Of a stretch of DNA of 64,000 bases, positions 32,882-41,339 are shown piece by piece. The stretch covers positions 1-64,000 of the forward strand of contig JAFAFE010000001.1 in the NCBI GenBank assembly GCA_023423655.1. Direction: 5' to 3'. How positions within the stretch are numbered: the stretch's first letter is position 1; each line of letters opens with the position of its first letter. The position numbers were made by a program, and so were the translations under genes. The DNA is from Pseudomonadota bacterium (lineage in GTDB: Bacteria; Pseudomonadota; Alphaproteobacteria; Sphingomonadales; Sphingomonadaceae). Under the pieces are notes generated by a model. That model worked only from the letters and a program-made list of their open reading frames with translations. It ran no database searches and was not told where the DNA came from.

Positions 32882-33093
32882 AGTTAAATGATCGCCCTCC
32901 TCATGGCCGCTACTGCCGCACCCAATCCGCGCGCGCATCAAACGCCGCGCCATCGCGTAAAAATTTGTCCGCACTCTTTTCGACACCGGTTTACGATAGC
33001 ATAAACCGATGAGTCGCAACGCGCCCTTGTCCATAAGGGGTTGCGTGCGCTTTGCTATCCGCTTGCACCGGACCGCGCGCGGGGATAAAGCGC

Positions 33094-33116
33094 GTGTCAT
33101 AAAAATGTCATAAATC
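33094..33116 (+). promoter_or_regulatory. Pho-box-like PhoB site with -10
   Basis: TGTCAT occurs at 33095-33100 and again at 33106-33111, exactly 11 bases apart, with A-rich spacers (AAAAA and AAATC). Two such 11-base direct repeats are the PhoB recognition unit. A -10-like TATCAT lies at 33128-33133, 11 bases after the box, as in pstS-type promoters. It precedes the Nudix-DUF47-Pit operon, so phosphate starvation probably activates it. Confidence 0.75.
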
Positions 33117-33152
33117 TTTACCGGGACTATCATTATCAACCAGATTGCAGCC

Positions 33153-34253
33153 TTGCCCTATCGCACCACCAGCGATGCGATTGACGCGCCGGTCGAGATC
33201 ATGCTCGTGACATCGCGCGAGACGAAACGCTGGGTGCTGCCTAAGGGTAATCCGATTGCGGGCCTGTCCGCGCACGCGTCGGCCGCGCATGAGGCGGAAG
33301 AGGAAGCGGGTATCCGCGGGGCGGCCTGCCCCACCCCGATCGGCCATTATAGCTATCGCAAAAAGAAGCGCACCGGCGCGTCCTTGCTGCTCACCGTTGA
33401 TGTGTTCCCTGTGCTGGTCATGACCGAACTCGATGATTGGGAGGAAATGGACGAGCGCGAACGGCGCTGGTTCCCGCTTGCCGAAGCCGCCGCTGCGGTG
33501 GACGAGCCGGATTTGAAACAACTCATTCTCCATTTCCGCGCCAGCGATGTGACGCCCGCGCAGGGCATTATCGCGACGAGCGCCAAGGAACTCAAAAAAG
33601 GAACAGGGATGTTCAACTGGTTTCAGGCCATGCTCCCCAAGCAAGGCAATTTCTTCGACCTGTTCGAAGCCCATGCCGTCACCTTAACCACCGCGAGCGA
33701 GGCGCTTGCGCGTCTGTTCCAGGGCGGTCCCGGCATGGCCGACCATATCAAGGAAATCGAACAGCGCGAACATGATGCCGACGACATCATCCGCGAAGTG
33801 TTGCAGACCGTACGCCGCACCTTCCTCACCCCATTCGACCGGGGTTCGATCATCGATATGATCTCGGCGATGGATGATGCGATTGACCAGATGCAGCAGA
33901 CGGCGGGCGCGATTGACCTTTATGAAATCACCGAGTTCGACCAAGGGATGCGCGATATGGCGGCGATTATCGTCGATGCCGCGCGCGTGACGGCCGAAGC
34001 CTTGCCGCTGCTGCGCGACATAGCGGGCAATGGCGCGCGGCTCCACACTTTGACCGAACGGCTCGTCCATCTGGAGGGCCAAGCGGACAAGATCCACGCG
34101 GCGGGCCTGCGCGCTTTGTTCCACCAATATGGCGCGACCGACACGCTCAAATTCATCGTGCTGCGCGAAATTTACAGCCATTTGGAGCGCGTCGTAGACC
34201 GGTTTGAAGATGTCGCCAATGAAATTGACGGTATCGTCATCGACCATAGCTAA
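33153..34253 (+). CDS. Nudix hydrolase (DIPP-like) fused in frame to a DUF47 PhoU-like domain
   Basis: This is one open frame of 366 residues. Residues 1-125 are a Nudix domain with LPKGNPIAGL and a Nudix box ending AAHEAEEEAGI (the catalytic Glu are kept; the usual Arg is His), close to DIPP-like enzymes that hydrolyse diphosphoinositol or dinucleoside polyphosphates. A linker follows (126-152), then DUF47 (153-366), a PhoU-like helical regulator of Pit transporters. No ATG lies near the N-terminus; TTG at 33153 is used, and ATT at 33132 is possible. A second start at 33609 may also give DUF47 alone. The operon continues into pit. Confidence 0.8.
   Translation: MPYRTTSDAIDAPVEIMLVTSRETKRWVLPKGNPIAGLSAHASAAHEAEEEAGIRGAACPTPIGHYSYRKKKRTGASLLLTVDVFPVLVMTELDDWEEMDERERRWFPLAEAAAAVDEPDLKQLILHFRASDVTPAQGIIATSAKELKKGTGMFNWFQAMLPKQGNFFDLFEAHAVTLTTASEALARLFQGGPGMADHIKEIEQREHDADDIIREVLQTVRRTFLTPFDRGSIIDMISAMDDAIDQMQQTAGAIDLYEITEFDQGMRDMAAIIVDAARVTAEALPLLRDIAGNGARLHTLTERLVHLEGQADKIHAAGLRALFHQYGATDTLKFIVLREIYSHLERVVDRFEDVANEIDGIVIDHS
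33598..33611 (+). promoter_or_regulatory. Internal ribosome site and ATG for DUF47 alone
   Basis: AAGGA at 33598-33602 lies six bases upstream of an in-frame ATG (33609-33611) that begins MFNWFQAMLPKQGNFF, the normal start of stand-alone DUF47 proteins. This would yield a 214-residue product in addition to, or instead of, the fusion. Confidence 0.65.
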
Positions 34254-34277
34254 CCCGCCGGGACAGGACGACAGCCT

Positions 34278-35291
34278 ATGCACGAACTCGCCTTCCCGCT
34301 GCTGGTCGGCCTTATCATATTGGCGCTACTGTTCGACTTTTTGAACGGCCTCCATGATGCGGCCAATTCGATTGCGACGGTGGTCGCGACCAAATTGCTG
34401 AGCCCGGTGAAGGCGGTGCTGTTCGCGGCTTTTTTCAACGCGGCGGCCTATTTTCTGATGCTGGCTTTCCCCGCGCTCCACAAGGTTGCGGAAACCATCG
34501 GCAAGGGGCTGATCGACAAGGATCTGGTGACCCCCGCCGTCGTGTTTGGCGCGCTCATCGGTGCGATGTTCTGGAATGTCGTGACCTGGCTTAAGGGCAT
34601 CCCCTCCTCGTCAAGCCATGCCCTCATCGGCGGGATTATCGGCGCTGGTGTCGCCCATTCGGGCTTTGGCGCGATTGAATGGGCGGGGCTGAACAAGACG
34701 CTCATCGCTATTGTGCTGTCGCCGACCTTGGGCATGATGTTGTCGATGGCAATCATGCTCGTCACAAGCTGGCTCTATAAAGGCGCAACCGTGCGGCGCG
34801 CGGACCGCGATTTCCGCTATCTCCATCTGCTCTCGTCCGCCACCTATTCGCTGAGCCACGGGCTTAACGACGCGCAAAAGACGATGGGGATTATCACCGT
34901 CCTTCTCTATTCGACCGGCTATCTCGGTGGCGAGTTCCATGTGCCGCATTGGGTTGCGATTAGCTGTTATGTCGCCATCGGCCTTGGCACCTTGTCGGGC
35001 GGGTGGAAGATTATCGAGACGATGGGCTCGAAAATCACCAAGCTGTCCCAGCATCAAGGGTTCAGCGCGTCGATGGGCGGATCGATCATGGTGTTTGCCG
35101 CAAGCGCGATGGGCATCCCCGTCTCCACCACCCACACCATCACCGGCTGCGTCATCGGCGCAGGCACCGCCAAACGCGCGTCGTCGGTGCGCTGGAGCGT
35201 TACGGGGAATATCTTCATGGCGTGGATTATTACGATCCCGGCGTCAGCGAGCGTTGCGGCGGTGTTTTATTATCTGACGCGGTTGTTTTGA
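34278..35291 (+). CDS. pit: Inorganic phosphate transporter, PiT family
   Basis: The 337-residue protein has about ten membrane helices and the duplicated PiT signature: FDFLNGLHDAANSIATVVATK near the N-terminus, and the equivalent SLSHGLNDAQKTMGI in the second half. WNVVTWLKGIPSSSSHALIGG and VSTTHTITGCVIGAG are also typical. PiT carriers import phosphate with a cation. It starts 24 bases after the DUF47 stop, the standard DUF47-pit pairing, where DUF47 modulates the carrier. It should be co-induced through the Pho box. Confidence 0.95.
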   Translation: MHELAFPLLVGLIILALLFDFLNGLHDAANSIATVVATKLLSPVKAVLFAAFFNAAAYFLMLAFPALHKVAETIGKGLIDKDLVTPAVVFGALIGAMFWNVVTWLKGIPSSSSHALIGGIIGAGVAHSGFGAIEWAGLNKTLIAIVLSPTLGMMLSMAIMLVTSWLYKGATVRRADRDFRYLHLLSSATYSLSHGLNDAQKTMGIITVLLYSTGYLGGEFHVPHWVAISCYVAIGLGTLSGGWKIIETMGSKITKLSQHQGFSASMGGSIMVFAASAMGIPVSTTHTITGCVIGAGTAKRASSVRWSVTGNIFMAWIITIPASASVAAVFYYLTRLF

Positions 35292-35328
35292 GCCTTTATC
35301 GCCTCCCGCAAGCGGGAGGGGAGTTGGG

Positions 35329-36711
35329 TCAATGCCCCGCCTGCGGCCCGCGTTTTAATCCCGATAGCGCCAGTTGCTCATCAATCTGCGCAAGCAACCG
35401 TTCCAGCCCTGCCTGATCCTTGGCCTCTGCCCTTGCGACCAGCACGTCTTGCGTGTTCGATGCGCGCAACAGCCACCAGCCGTCTGCTGTATTGACCCGC
35501 GCGCCGTCGGTGCGGTCGACGGTTGCGCGATCGGCTTCGAGCCGCGCCAGCACTTCATCGACCACCGCAAATTTGCGGGCTTCATCGACCTGAAAGCGCA
35601 TTTCGGGGGTGTTGACCATCGCGGGCATTTCGCCACGCAATTGGGTCACGCTCTTGCCCAGCAAATGCGAGGCTTCGATGAGCCGCACCGCCGCATACAG
35701 CGCATCGTCAAAACCGTAATAGCGGTGCTTGAAGAAAATATGCCCGCTCATTTCGCCCGCGAGCGGCGAGGCGGTTTCCTTCATTTTGGATTTGACGAGG
35801 CTATGCCCGGTTTTCCACATGACAGGCTGCCCCCCCAATTCGGCCACGCGGTCGAACAAGGCCTGCGAGGCTTTGACATCCGCGATGATGGTCGCGCCCG
35901 GCAATTCCTTCAGCACGGGCTCAGCGAAAATCGAGAGTAACTGGTCGCCCCAGATCACGCGGCCTTCGCCGTCAATCGCGCCGATGCGGTCGCCATCGCC
36001 GTCAAAGGCAATGCCGAAATCAAGGCCCTTATCCGCAACCAGCGCCTTCAGGTCGGCAAGATTTTTCTCTTCGGTCGGGTCGGGGTGATGATTAGGGAAA
36101 GTGCCGTCCACATCGGTGTAGAGCGTGAAATGTTCGCCCGGCAGTTTCGCGACCAGCTTTTCCAGAGCCGGACCCGCCGCGCCATTGCCCGCGTCCCAAC
36201 CGATGCGGAAGGTGCCGCCTTTAAAATCTTCGACCAGCCGGTCGACATAGCGGTCCATAATATCGACCGTTTCCGATCCGGCGCTGCCTTCGTCCCAATC
36301 ACCGCTTGCCGCCATGACGCCCAGTGTCTGGATGTCCGCGCCATAAAAGGGGCGGCCCTGGAACACCATTTTGAAGCCGTTATAATTGGGCGGATTATGG
36401 CTGCCGGTAATCTGGATACCGCCATCGACGCCCAAAGTTTCGCTGCCATAATAAAGCATCGGGGTCGGCCCTTCGCCGACGCGCACCGCATGGATACCGC
36501 TCTCGTTCAGTCCCTTGACCAAGGCTGCTTCGAGGATCGGCGAGGAGGTGCGGCCATCATAGCCGACCGCGACCGCCTTGCCGCCTGCGCGCGCAACCAA
36601 AGTGCCGAAGCCGCGCCCGATGGCATAGGCGTCGGCCTCGCCCAAAGTTTCGCCGATAATACCGCGAATATCATATTCCCGAAGGCTGGTCGGGTGGAAC
36701 TGGTGGGTCAC
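35329..36711 (-). CDS. pgmG: Phosphomannomutase/phosphoglucomutase
   Basis: The 460-residue alpha-D-phosphohexomutase has the phosphoserine loop TGSHNPPNYNG, the metal loop FDGDGDRIGA, the sugar-specificity loop GEMSGHIFF, and a C-terminal phosphate-binding RASNTQDVLVARAEA. It interconverts glucose or mannose 6- and 1-phosphates to feed nucleotide sugars such as the UDP-glucose used by galE. The start is a GTG (36711), with AGAGG seven bases upstream. Sphingomonad PgmG acts in exopolysaccharide synthesis. It is convergent with pit. Confidence 0.94.
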   Translation of the reverse strand: MTHQFHPTSLREYDIRGIIGETLGEADAYAIGRGFGTLVARAGGKAVAVGYDGRTSSPILEAALVKGLNESGIHAVRVGEGPTPMLYYGSETLGVDGGIQITGSHNPPNYNGFKMVFQGRPFYGADIQTLGVMAASGDWDEGSAGSETVDIMDRYVDRLVEDFKGGTFRIGWDAGNGAAGPALEKLVAKLPGEHFTLYTDVDGTFPNHHPDPTEEKNLADLKALVADKGLDFGIAFDGDGDRIGAIDGEGRVIWGDQLLSIFAEPVLKELPGATIIADVKASQALFDRVAELGGQPVMWKTGHSLVKSKMKETASPLAGEMSGHIFFKHRYYGFDDALYAAVRLIEASHLLGKSVTQLRGEMPAMVNTPEMRFQVDEARKFAVVDEVLARLEADRATVDRTDGARVNTADGWWLLRASNTQDVLVARAEAKDQAGLERLLAQIDEQLALSGLKRGPQAGH

Positions 36712-36750
36712 AAAATATCCTCTTATTGGGGGAGAGAAGGAACTGGAAAT

Positions 36751-37026
36751 TCAGCGCAGCGGGGGCTGCTGGTCGAGCGCGGCGAGCATCGTATCGCGCG
36801 CGCGGTTGACCTTGGCGGCAAGCGCGGGCGAGCCGCCAGCGTCGGGATGGACGCGCTCGATCAGGCTGCGATGCGCGGCGAGAATAGCCTCGCGGCTCGC
36901 ATCGGGGCGCAGGTTGAGGAGGCGCGCTGCCTCGCGCACATCGGCGGAGGCCGCGCGGCGCTGGCCATTGGTCCAGAACCACCACATCGCACCCGCCAGC
37001 ACTATCAGGATAAGCAGTTTCGCCAC
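36751..37026 (-). CDS. Membrane-anchored J-domain protein
   Basis: The 91-residue protein has one N-terminal membrane helix (about residues 3-19) and a C-terminal J-domain-like segment: REAARLLNLRPDASREAILAAHRSLIERVHPDAGGSP, with the HPD tripeptide at about 60-62. J domains stimulate the ATPase of a DnaK/Hsp70 partner. The domain lacks the usual helix IV and the zinc part, like TIM14/DjlA-type proteins. The start is GTG at 37026. It lies between mipZ and pgmG on the same strand. Confidence 0.85.
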   Translation of the reverse strand: MAKLLILIVLAGAMWWFWTNGQRRAASADVREAARLLNLRPDASREAILAAHRSLIERVHPDAGGSPALAAKVNRARDTMLAALDQQPPLR

Positions 37027-37055
37027 GATGCGTCCGCCTTGCGTTTAAAGGAATA

Positions 37056-37886
37056 TCAGTTTGCCGCGAGGACCGAGGCGGCAAAGGGGTTGAGGCCGTT
37101 GGGGCGCGGCGCTTCTTCGCGGCGCGGCAGTTGCAGCCCCGCGATCATTTCGCGCAATTCCTGACGGGCCGCGACATGGCTGATGCCAAGGTCGCCGAGC
37201 ATCCCCTTGTCGAGCAAGGTGAGGCCGGACGGGAATAGCTCGCGGTAAATCACACGCTCGCCAAGCCCCGGCAGCACGCGGAAGCCGACACGCTTGGAGA
37301 GTTCCGCCAATGCTTCCCCGACGCGGCGCATATTGCGCGCTTCGATATGCTGGAGGCGGTTGCGCATCAACACCCAATCGACGCTGCGCCCGTCGGTCTT
37401 GGCGCGTTTTTGCCGCGCTTCCCAAATGAGTTCGGCATAGAAGGACAGGCGCTTCACCTTGAAGGTTTCAGGGTCAACCTGCCCCACCAGATCGAAATCG
37501 ACAAAACTGTCATTCATCGGCGTGACCAGCGTATCGGCGCGCGGTGCAAGGTGGCGGGCAAAAACATCATCGCGCCCCGGCGTATCGGCGATAAAGAAAT
37601 CCGCGCCTTGGCTAATCTCCGCAACTTTTGCGTCCAATTCTTCGACCCTGGTGCCGGTGAACACATCGAAAGCGGGGGTCGGCAAATCAATGCCGCGCCG
37701 TCCGGCGGTCGCCAGCCGGTTTTCCAGATAGCGGTAAAAAGTGCGCTGGCGCGGATCGAGGTCAAGCCCGACCACCTTATAGCCTTGCACCGCCAAGGCG
37801 ACCGCGACATGGACCGCGCTGGTCGATTTACCGGTGCCGCCTTTTTCGTTGGCAAAGATAATATAATGTGGCGTTTGTGCTGTCAT
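37056..37886 (-). CDS. mipZ: Division-plane positioning ATPase MipZ
   Basis: The 276-residue ParA-superfamily ATPase has the deviant Walker A ANEKGGTGKSTSAVHVAVAL, then VGLDLDPRQRTFYRYLENR, and FIADTPGRDDVFARHLAPRADTLVTPMNDSFVDFDLVGQV. All of these are hallmarks of MipZ, which binds ParB at the origin and inhibits FtsZ near the poles. It is restricted to alphaproteobacteria. I start it at 37886, where MTAQTPHYIIFANEK begins; a longer frame to 37958 has no conservation. It is divergent from panC. Confidence 0.95.
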   Translation of the reverse strand: MTAQTPHYIIFANEKGGTGKSTSAVHVAVALAVQGYKVVGLDLDPRQRTFYRYLENRLATAGRRGIDLPTPAFDVFTGTRVEELDAKVAEISQGADFFIADTPGRDDVFARHLAPRADTLVTPMNDSFVDFDLVGQVDPETFKVKRLSFYAELIWEARQKRAKTDGRSVDWVLMRNRLQHIEARNMRRVGEALAELSKRVGFRVLPGLGERVIYRELFPSGLTLLDKGMLGDLGISHVAARQELREMIAGLQLPRREEAPRPNGLNPFAASVLAAN

Positions 37887-37952
37887 GCGATTCCGACTAG
37901 TGGTGCCCCCCTTGAACGAATTGGGCGTTCTTCTATCGGAGCCGGAACCTTG

Positions 37953-38792
37953 GTGCAAATCATCCGTGACGTAAAATCACTGCCAGCCGCCTTGGCGGGT
38001 CTTTCCCGTGACTTTGGCACGATTGCGCTGGTGCCGACGATGGGCGCGCTCCATGCCGGGCATATGGCACTGGTGAAACAGGCCAAGCGCCATGCCGATG
38101 CGGTGGTCGTTTCGATCTTCGTCAACCCGACCCAGTTCGGCCCTAATGAAGATTTGGCAAGCTACCCCCGGCAAGAAGCCGCCGATATTGCGCTTCTGGA
38201 AGCCGAAGGCGTGGCGCTTGCGTGGATTCCCGAGGTCGCGTCCATCTATCCGGACGGCTTTGATACGATGATCCGCGTCGGCGCGCTTGCCGACCGTTGG
38301 GATGGCGCAGCCCGCCCCGGCCATTTTGATGGCGTCGCTACGGTCGTGACCAAGCTTATCAACCGGATTCGCCCCAAGGTCGCGCTATTCGGCGAAAAGG
38401 ATTGGCAACAGCTTGCGGTCATCCGCCGCACGGTTGCGGACCTCGATATGACGGTCACGATCATCGGCGTGCCGACCGAGCGCGCGGAGGACGGCCTCGC
38501 TCTGTCATCGCGCAATGCCTATCTGTCCGACGCCGAACGCGCCGCCGCCCCCGTGCTGCACCGCGCGATGCAGCAGGCCGCGCGCGCGATTAGCGGCGGG
38601 GCGGATGTTGCCGATGCGCTGGAGGCGGCCCGCGCGGCGATCCTTTCCGGCGGCTTCAAGAGCATCGATTATGTCGAGCTGGTCCATGCCGATAGCCTTG
38701 AACCGCTCACCCGTTTTGCCGCCCCTGCACGCATGATTGCCGCCGCCCGGATAGGCACCACACGGCTTATCGACAATATCGCGGTCGGCTGA
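37953..38792 (+). CDS. panC: Pantothenate synthetase
   Basis: The 279-residue protein matches PanC: VPTMGALHAGHMALV (ATP site with the HxGH motif), VSIFVNPTQFGPNEDLASYPR, RPGHFDGVATVV, FGEKDWQQLAVIRR, and the ALSSRNAYL region. It joins pantoate and beta-alanine, upstream of CoaD in coenzyme A synthesis. The start is GTG at 37953 (TTG at 37950 has better spacing from GGAG at 37938). The gene is divergent from mipZ, with only 66 bases between, so the two promoters must be back to back. Confidence 0.94.
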   Translation: MQIIRDVKSLPAALAGLSRDFGTIALVPTMGALHAGHMALVKQAKRHADAVVVSIFVNPTQFGPNEDLASYPRQEAADIALLEAEGVALAWIPEVASIYPDGFDTMIRVGALADRWDGAARPGHFDGVATVVTKLINRIRPKVALFGEKDWQQLAVIRRTVADLDMTVTIIGVPTERAEDGLALSSRNAYLSDAERAAAPVLHRAMQQAARAISGGADVADALEAARAAILSGGFKSIDYVELVHADSLEPLTRFAAPARMIAAARIGTTRLIDNIAVG

Positions 38793-38940
38793 CAGGATTA
38801 ACCCATGTTTTTACATAAGTTAAATCACTGAATTTCAACGATTATTTGCGTAAGCAAAATTAGTCACGCGCTTGTTAACCCTTTGTTGACCATAGATGGA
38901 TGAATTTCATCCCATCGAAACGCAACAGGGAACAGGTTCG

Positions 38941-39252
38941 ATGGGTAATAGCATGAAAAGCGCGGCTTTTTTGATAGAAAGCCGGATTGCAGAAGCGGAA
39001 CAGGGCAAGGTTTCGGCTTATTTTGATTTAGGGGTCGCTTATTCGACCGGGTCGGGTGTCGATTATGATCTGGTCGAAGCGCATAAATGGTTCAATCTCG
39101 CGGCGCTTGGCGGCAGCAAGGAAGGCCAGATGTGCCGCGCGGAAATTTCGGGGGAAATGACGCGCGAGGAAATTTCGGAAGCGCAGCGTCAGGCGCGCGC
39201 CTGGCTCGACCAACTGGCCCGTCCGGCCGCGGAGCAACGCTACGCGGCCTGA
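38941..39252 (+). CDS. Sel1-like repeat protein
   Basis: The 103-residue protein has one or two Sel1-type repeats, AYFDLGVAYSTGSGVDYDLVEAHKWFNLAALGG, with the typical G-V/A-x-x-DxxxAxKWxxxAA spacing. Such helical repeats mediate protein contacts. I chose the ATG at 38941, because AGGGAACAGG precedes it; an ATG at 38896 has no ribosome site. No signal peptide is seen. The target is unknown. Confidence 0.75.
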   Translation: MGNSMKSAAFLIESRIAEAEQGKVSAYFDLGVAYSTGSGVDYDLVEAHKWFNLAALGGSKEGQMCRAEISGEMTREEISEAQRQARAWLDQLARPAAEQRYAA

Positions 39253-39494
39253 ACCGGCCCCTTCCAAGCGGCCACATGCGCGGCCATACGCGCCGCCAAA
39301 CATATCGTCACGCCCTCCCCCGTCAGCGGGTGGGTGGACAGGGTGAGGCTTGTCTGCGGGGGCGTATAGAGACGCCTCACCCATTTACCGCCGCGCATCC
39401 TTGACGGTTGCGCAGCCACGGCCATCCCATGAAAGCCAAGCGCGCCTTGCCCTTTGCTGTCCCGCTGTGCCAAAGCATATCGCGACAGGGGCAC
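39240..39494 (-). CDS. Possible small or decayed gene
   Basis: An 84-residue frame ends with GKWVRRLYTPPQTSLTLSTHPL and CLAARMAAHVAAWK, which reads like a folded protein tail. It overlaps the end of the Sel1 gene by 13 bases on the opposite strand and faces the cfa start. I do not recognise a family, and the N-terminus is not convincing. It could be a remnant of a larger gene or chance coding-like sequence. Confidence 0.3.
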   Translation of the reverse strand: MPLSRYALAQRDSKGQGALGFHGMAVAAQPSRMRGGKWVRRLYTPPQTSLTLSTHPLTGEGVTICLAARMAAHVAAWKGPVQAA

Positions 39495-39511
39495 AATCCA
39501 AGGAGGCGCTT

Positions 39512-40747
39512 ATGTGGTTGATGGACAAGGCGTTGAAGCGACTGGTCCAGCACGGGACGCTGACGGTGATCGAACCGTCCGGCAAAACCCATGTCTATGG
39601 CAAGGCCGAACCCGGCTGGCCCGACCTCGTCTTGCGCCTTGGGGATGATAAAGTCTCAAATTTCATCGCACGCAACCCGCGGCTGGGCGCGGGCGAAGCC
39701 TATATGGACGGGCGCTTCACCATTGAAGGCGGCGATATTATGGAATTCGTCACCTTCATCCGCGCTAATAATCCGTGGGAAAAAAATAAGGAGCTGGAAG
39801 ATGACGGCCCGCTCAAAAAGCTCGGCAAGGCGGTGGTCGGGCGCGTCAACCGCATCAACCGCCACGCTGCCGCCAAAGCCAATGTCGCGCATCATTATGA
39901 TTTGAGCGATCGGCTTTACGACCTGTTCCTGGACGCCGACCGCCAATATAGTTGTGCCTATTGGACGCATCCGGAAGACGAGACTCTGGAAGAAGCGCAG
40001 CGCGACAAGAAAGCGCATATTGCCGCCAAACTGGCGCTCGAACCGGGGCAGCGGGTGCTGGACATTGGTTGCGGCTGGGGCGGGATGGCGCTCTATTTGA
40101 ACCGCGTCGCGGGTGTCGAGGTGCTGGGCGTGACCCTGTCCGAAGAACAGCTCAAAGTCGCGCGCGAACGGGCGGAAAAAGCGGGCGTTGCCGATAAGGT
40201 GAAGTTTGAACTGATCGACTATCGCGACGTGCAGGGCAAATTTGACCGCATCGTATCGGTCGGCATGTTCGAACATGTCGGCCCCGCCAATTACCGCGAG
40301 TTTTTCCGCCAATGCCATAATTTGTTGACCGAAGATGGCGTGATGCTGCTCCACACCATTGGCCGCATCAATCCTCCAGGGACGACGGATGCGTGGACGC
40401 GCAAATATATCTTCCCCGGCGGTTATAGTCCGTCACTGTCGGAAACCTTGGCCGCGTCCGAACCCAACCGGCTGATCATGACCGACCTTGAAACGCTGCG
40501 CCGCCATTATGCGTTTACATTGCGCGAATGGTATAAACGCTGCGTCGCCAATAAGGACGCGATTGTCGCGCTCTATGACGAGCGTTTCTATCGGATGTGG
40601 ACCTTCTATCTCGCAGGCGCGACGGCGGCGTTCGAAAGCGGCGGCATGGTCAATTACCAATATCAATTCGCCCGCAGCCGCGACGCGCTTCCCCTAACGC
40701 GCGATTATATCGCGGAAGCGGAACTCAAATATCGCGCGCTGGGGTGA
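39512..40747 (+). CDS. cfa: Cyclopropane-fatty-acyl-phospholipid synthase
   Basis: The 411-residue protein has the CFA synthase layout: an N-terminal domain of about 110 residues and a SAM-methyltransferase core with VLDIGCGWGGMALYL, the upstream HHYDLSDRLYDLFLDADRQYSCAYW, and VGMFEHVG. The C-terminal W-x-x-R-F/Y-Y-R-M-W-x-F-Y pattern is also present. It adds a methylene bridge to unsaturated acyl chains in membrane phospholipids. AAGGAGG lies before the ATG at 39512. A longer frame to 39350 is not needed. Confidence 0.95.
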   Translation: MWLMDKALKRLVQHGTLTVIEPSGKTHVYGKAEPGWPDLVLRLGDDKVSNFIARNPRLGAGEAYMDGRFTIEGGDIMEFVTFIRANNPWEKNKELEDDGPLKKLGKAVVGRVNRINRHAAAKANVAHHYDLSDRLYDLFLDADRQYSCAYWTHPEDETLEEAQRDKKAHIAAKLALEPGQRVLDIGCGWGGMALYLNRVAGVEVLGVTLSEEQLKVARERAEKAGVADKVKFELIDYRDVQGKFDRIVSVGMFEHVGPANYREFFRQCHNLLTEDGVMLLHTIGRINPPGTTDAWTRKYIFPGGYSPSLSETLAASEPNRLIMTDLETLRRHYAFTLREWYKRCVANKDAIVALYDERFYRMWTFYLAGATAAFESGGMVNYQYQFARSRDALPLTRDYIAEAELKYRALG

Positions 40748-40757
40748 ATCGGTTAAT

Positions 40758-40945
40758 CCTTCCCCCTTGATGGGGGAAGGATGTGGAGCCTTAACGAAAC
40801 GAAGTTGAGTTTAGGCGAAGCTGGATGAGGGTGTTCTCTCCGTCTGGCAAGGTGTTTGGTGGAGAGCACACCCTCATCCAACTACGTCTAGGCTCCTTCG
40901 TCGCCAAGACTACATATCCTTCTCCCATCAAGGGAGAAGGAGTCA
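40758..40945. repeat. ~190-base nested inverted repeat after cfa
   Basis: The outer ends are CCTTCCCCC-TTGAT-GGGGGAAGG (40758-40780) and a related hairpin, CCTTCTCCC with GGGAGAAGG (40918-40940). The centre is a long hairpin: TGGATGAGGGTGTTCTC (40822-40838) against GAGAGCACACCCTCATCCA (40862-40880). The same architecture occurs at 50972-51156. It may also terminate cfa. No gene is seen between 40748 and 41339. Confidence 0.85.
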
Positions 40946-41114
40946 CACCCTACATTTCCCGCTGTCCTACACAAGCCGGATGCGGCCCCAGTCAATTTCT
41001 GAATATGTGGAGGAGGCGGTCTTGAGTCGGGCCATTCTCACACGCATGAAAATAAATCGCGTTTGGGTGAGAACTATGTGAATTTGTAAAATCTGGCAGA
41101 AATCAAAAAAACCT

Positions 41115-41205
41115 CGTCACTCCCGCGAAAGCGGGAGTCCATCTCCTGACCGTCCGGTTTGCGGTGAGGGCGGGAGATGGATCCCCGATCAAGTCGGGGA
41201 TGACG
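41115..41205. repeat. 91-base palindromic element
   Basis: It starts CGTCACTCCCGCGAAAGCGG and ends with CCCCGATCAAGTCGGGGATG plus ACG. ATCTCC (41141-41146) is inverted as GGAGAT (41173-41178). Two internal hairpins (ACTCCCGC/GCGGGAGT and ATCCCCGA/TCGGGGAT) are evident. Confidence 0.8.
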
Positions 41206-41260
41206 TATGTGGAAAAATACGAGGTAGAAAAAGACGGGGTCGAAAAATAACGGGCGCCAC

Positions 41261-41291
41261 AAAAACGGGCGGAGCATTGCTGCCCCGCCCG
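41261..41291 (-). terminator. Rho-independent terminator after the S46 peptidase gene
   Basis: On the minus strand CGGGCGG (41285-41291) pairs with CCGCCCG (41266-41272), with an inner AGC/GCT pair around ATT. Five T follow (complement of A at 41261-41265). It lies 49 bases after the stop. Confidence 0.8.
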
Positions 41292-41339
41292 CCTTTGTCA
41301 TAACCTCGGCTTTCAAAGCCGATTGAGGCTTATTCAGGC

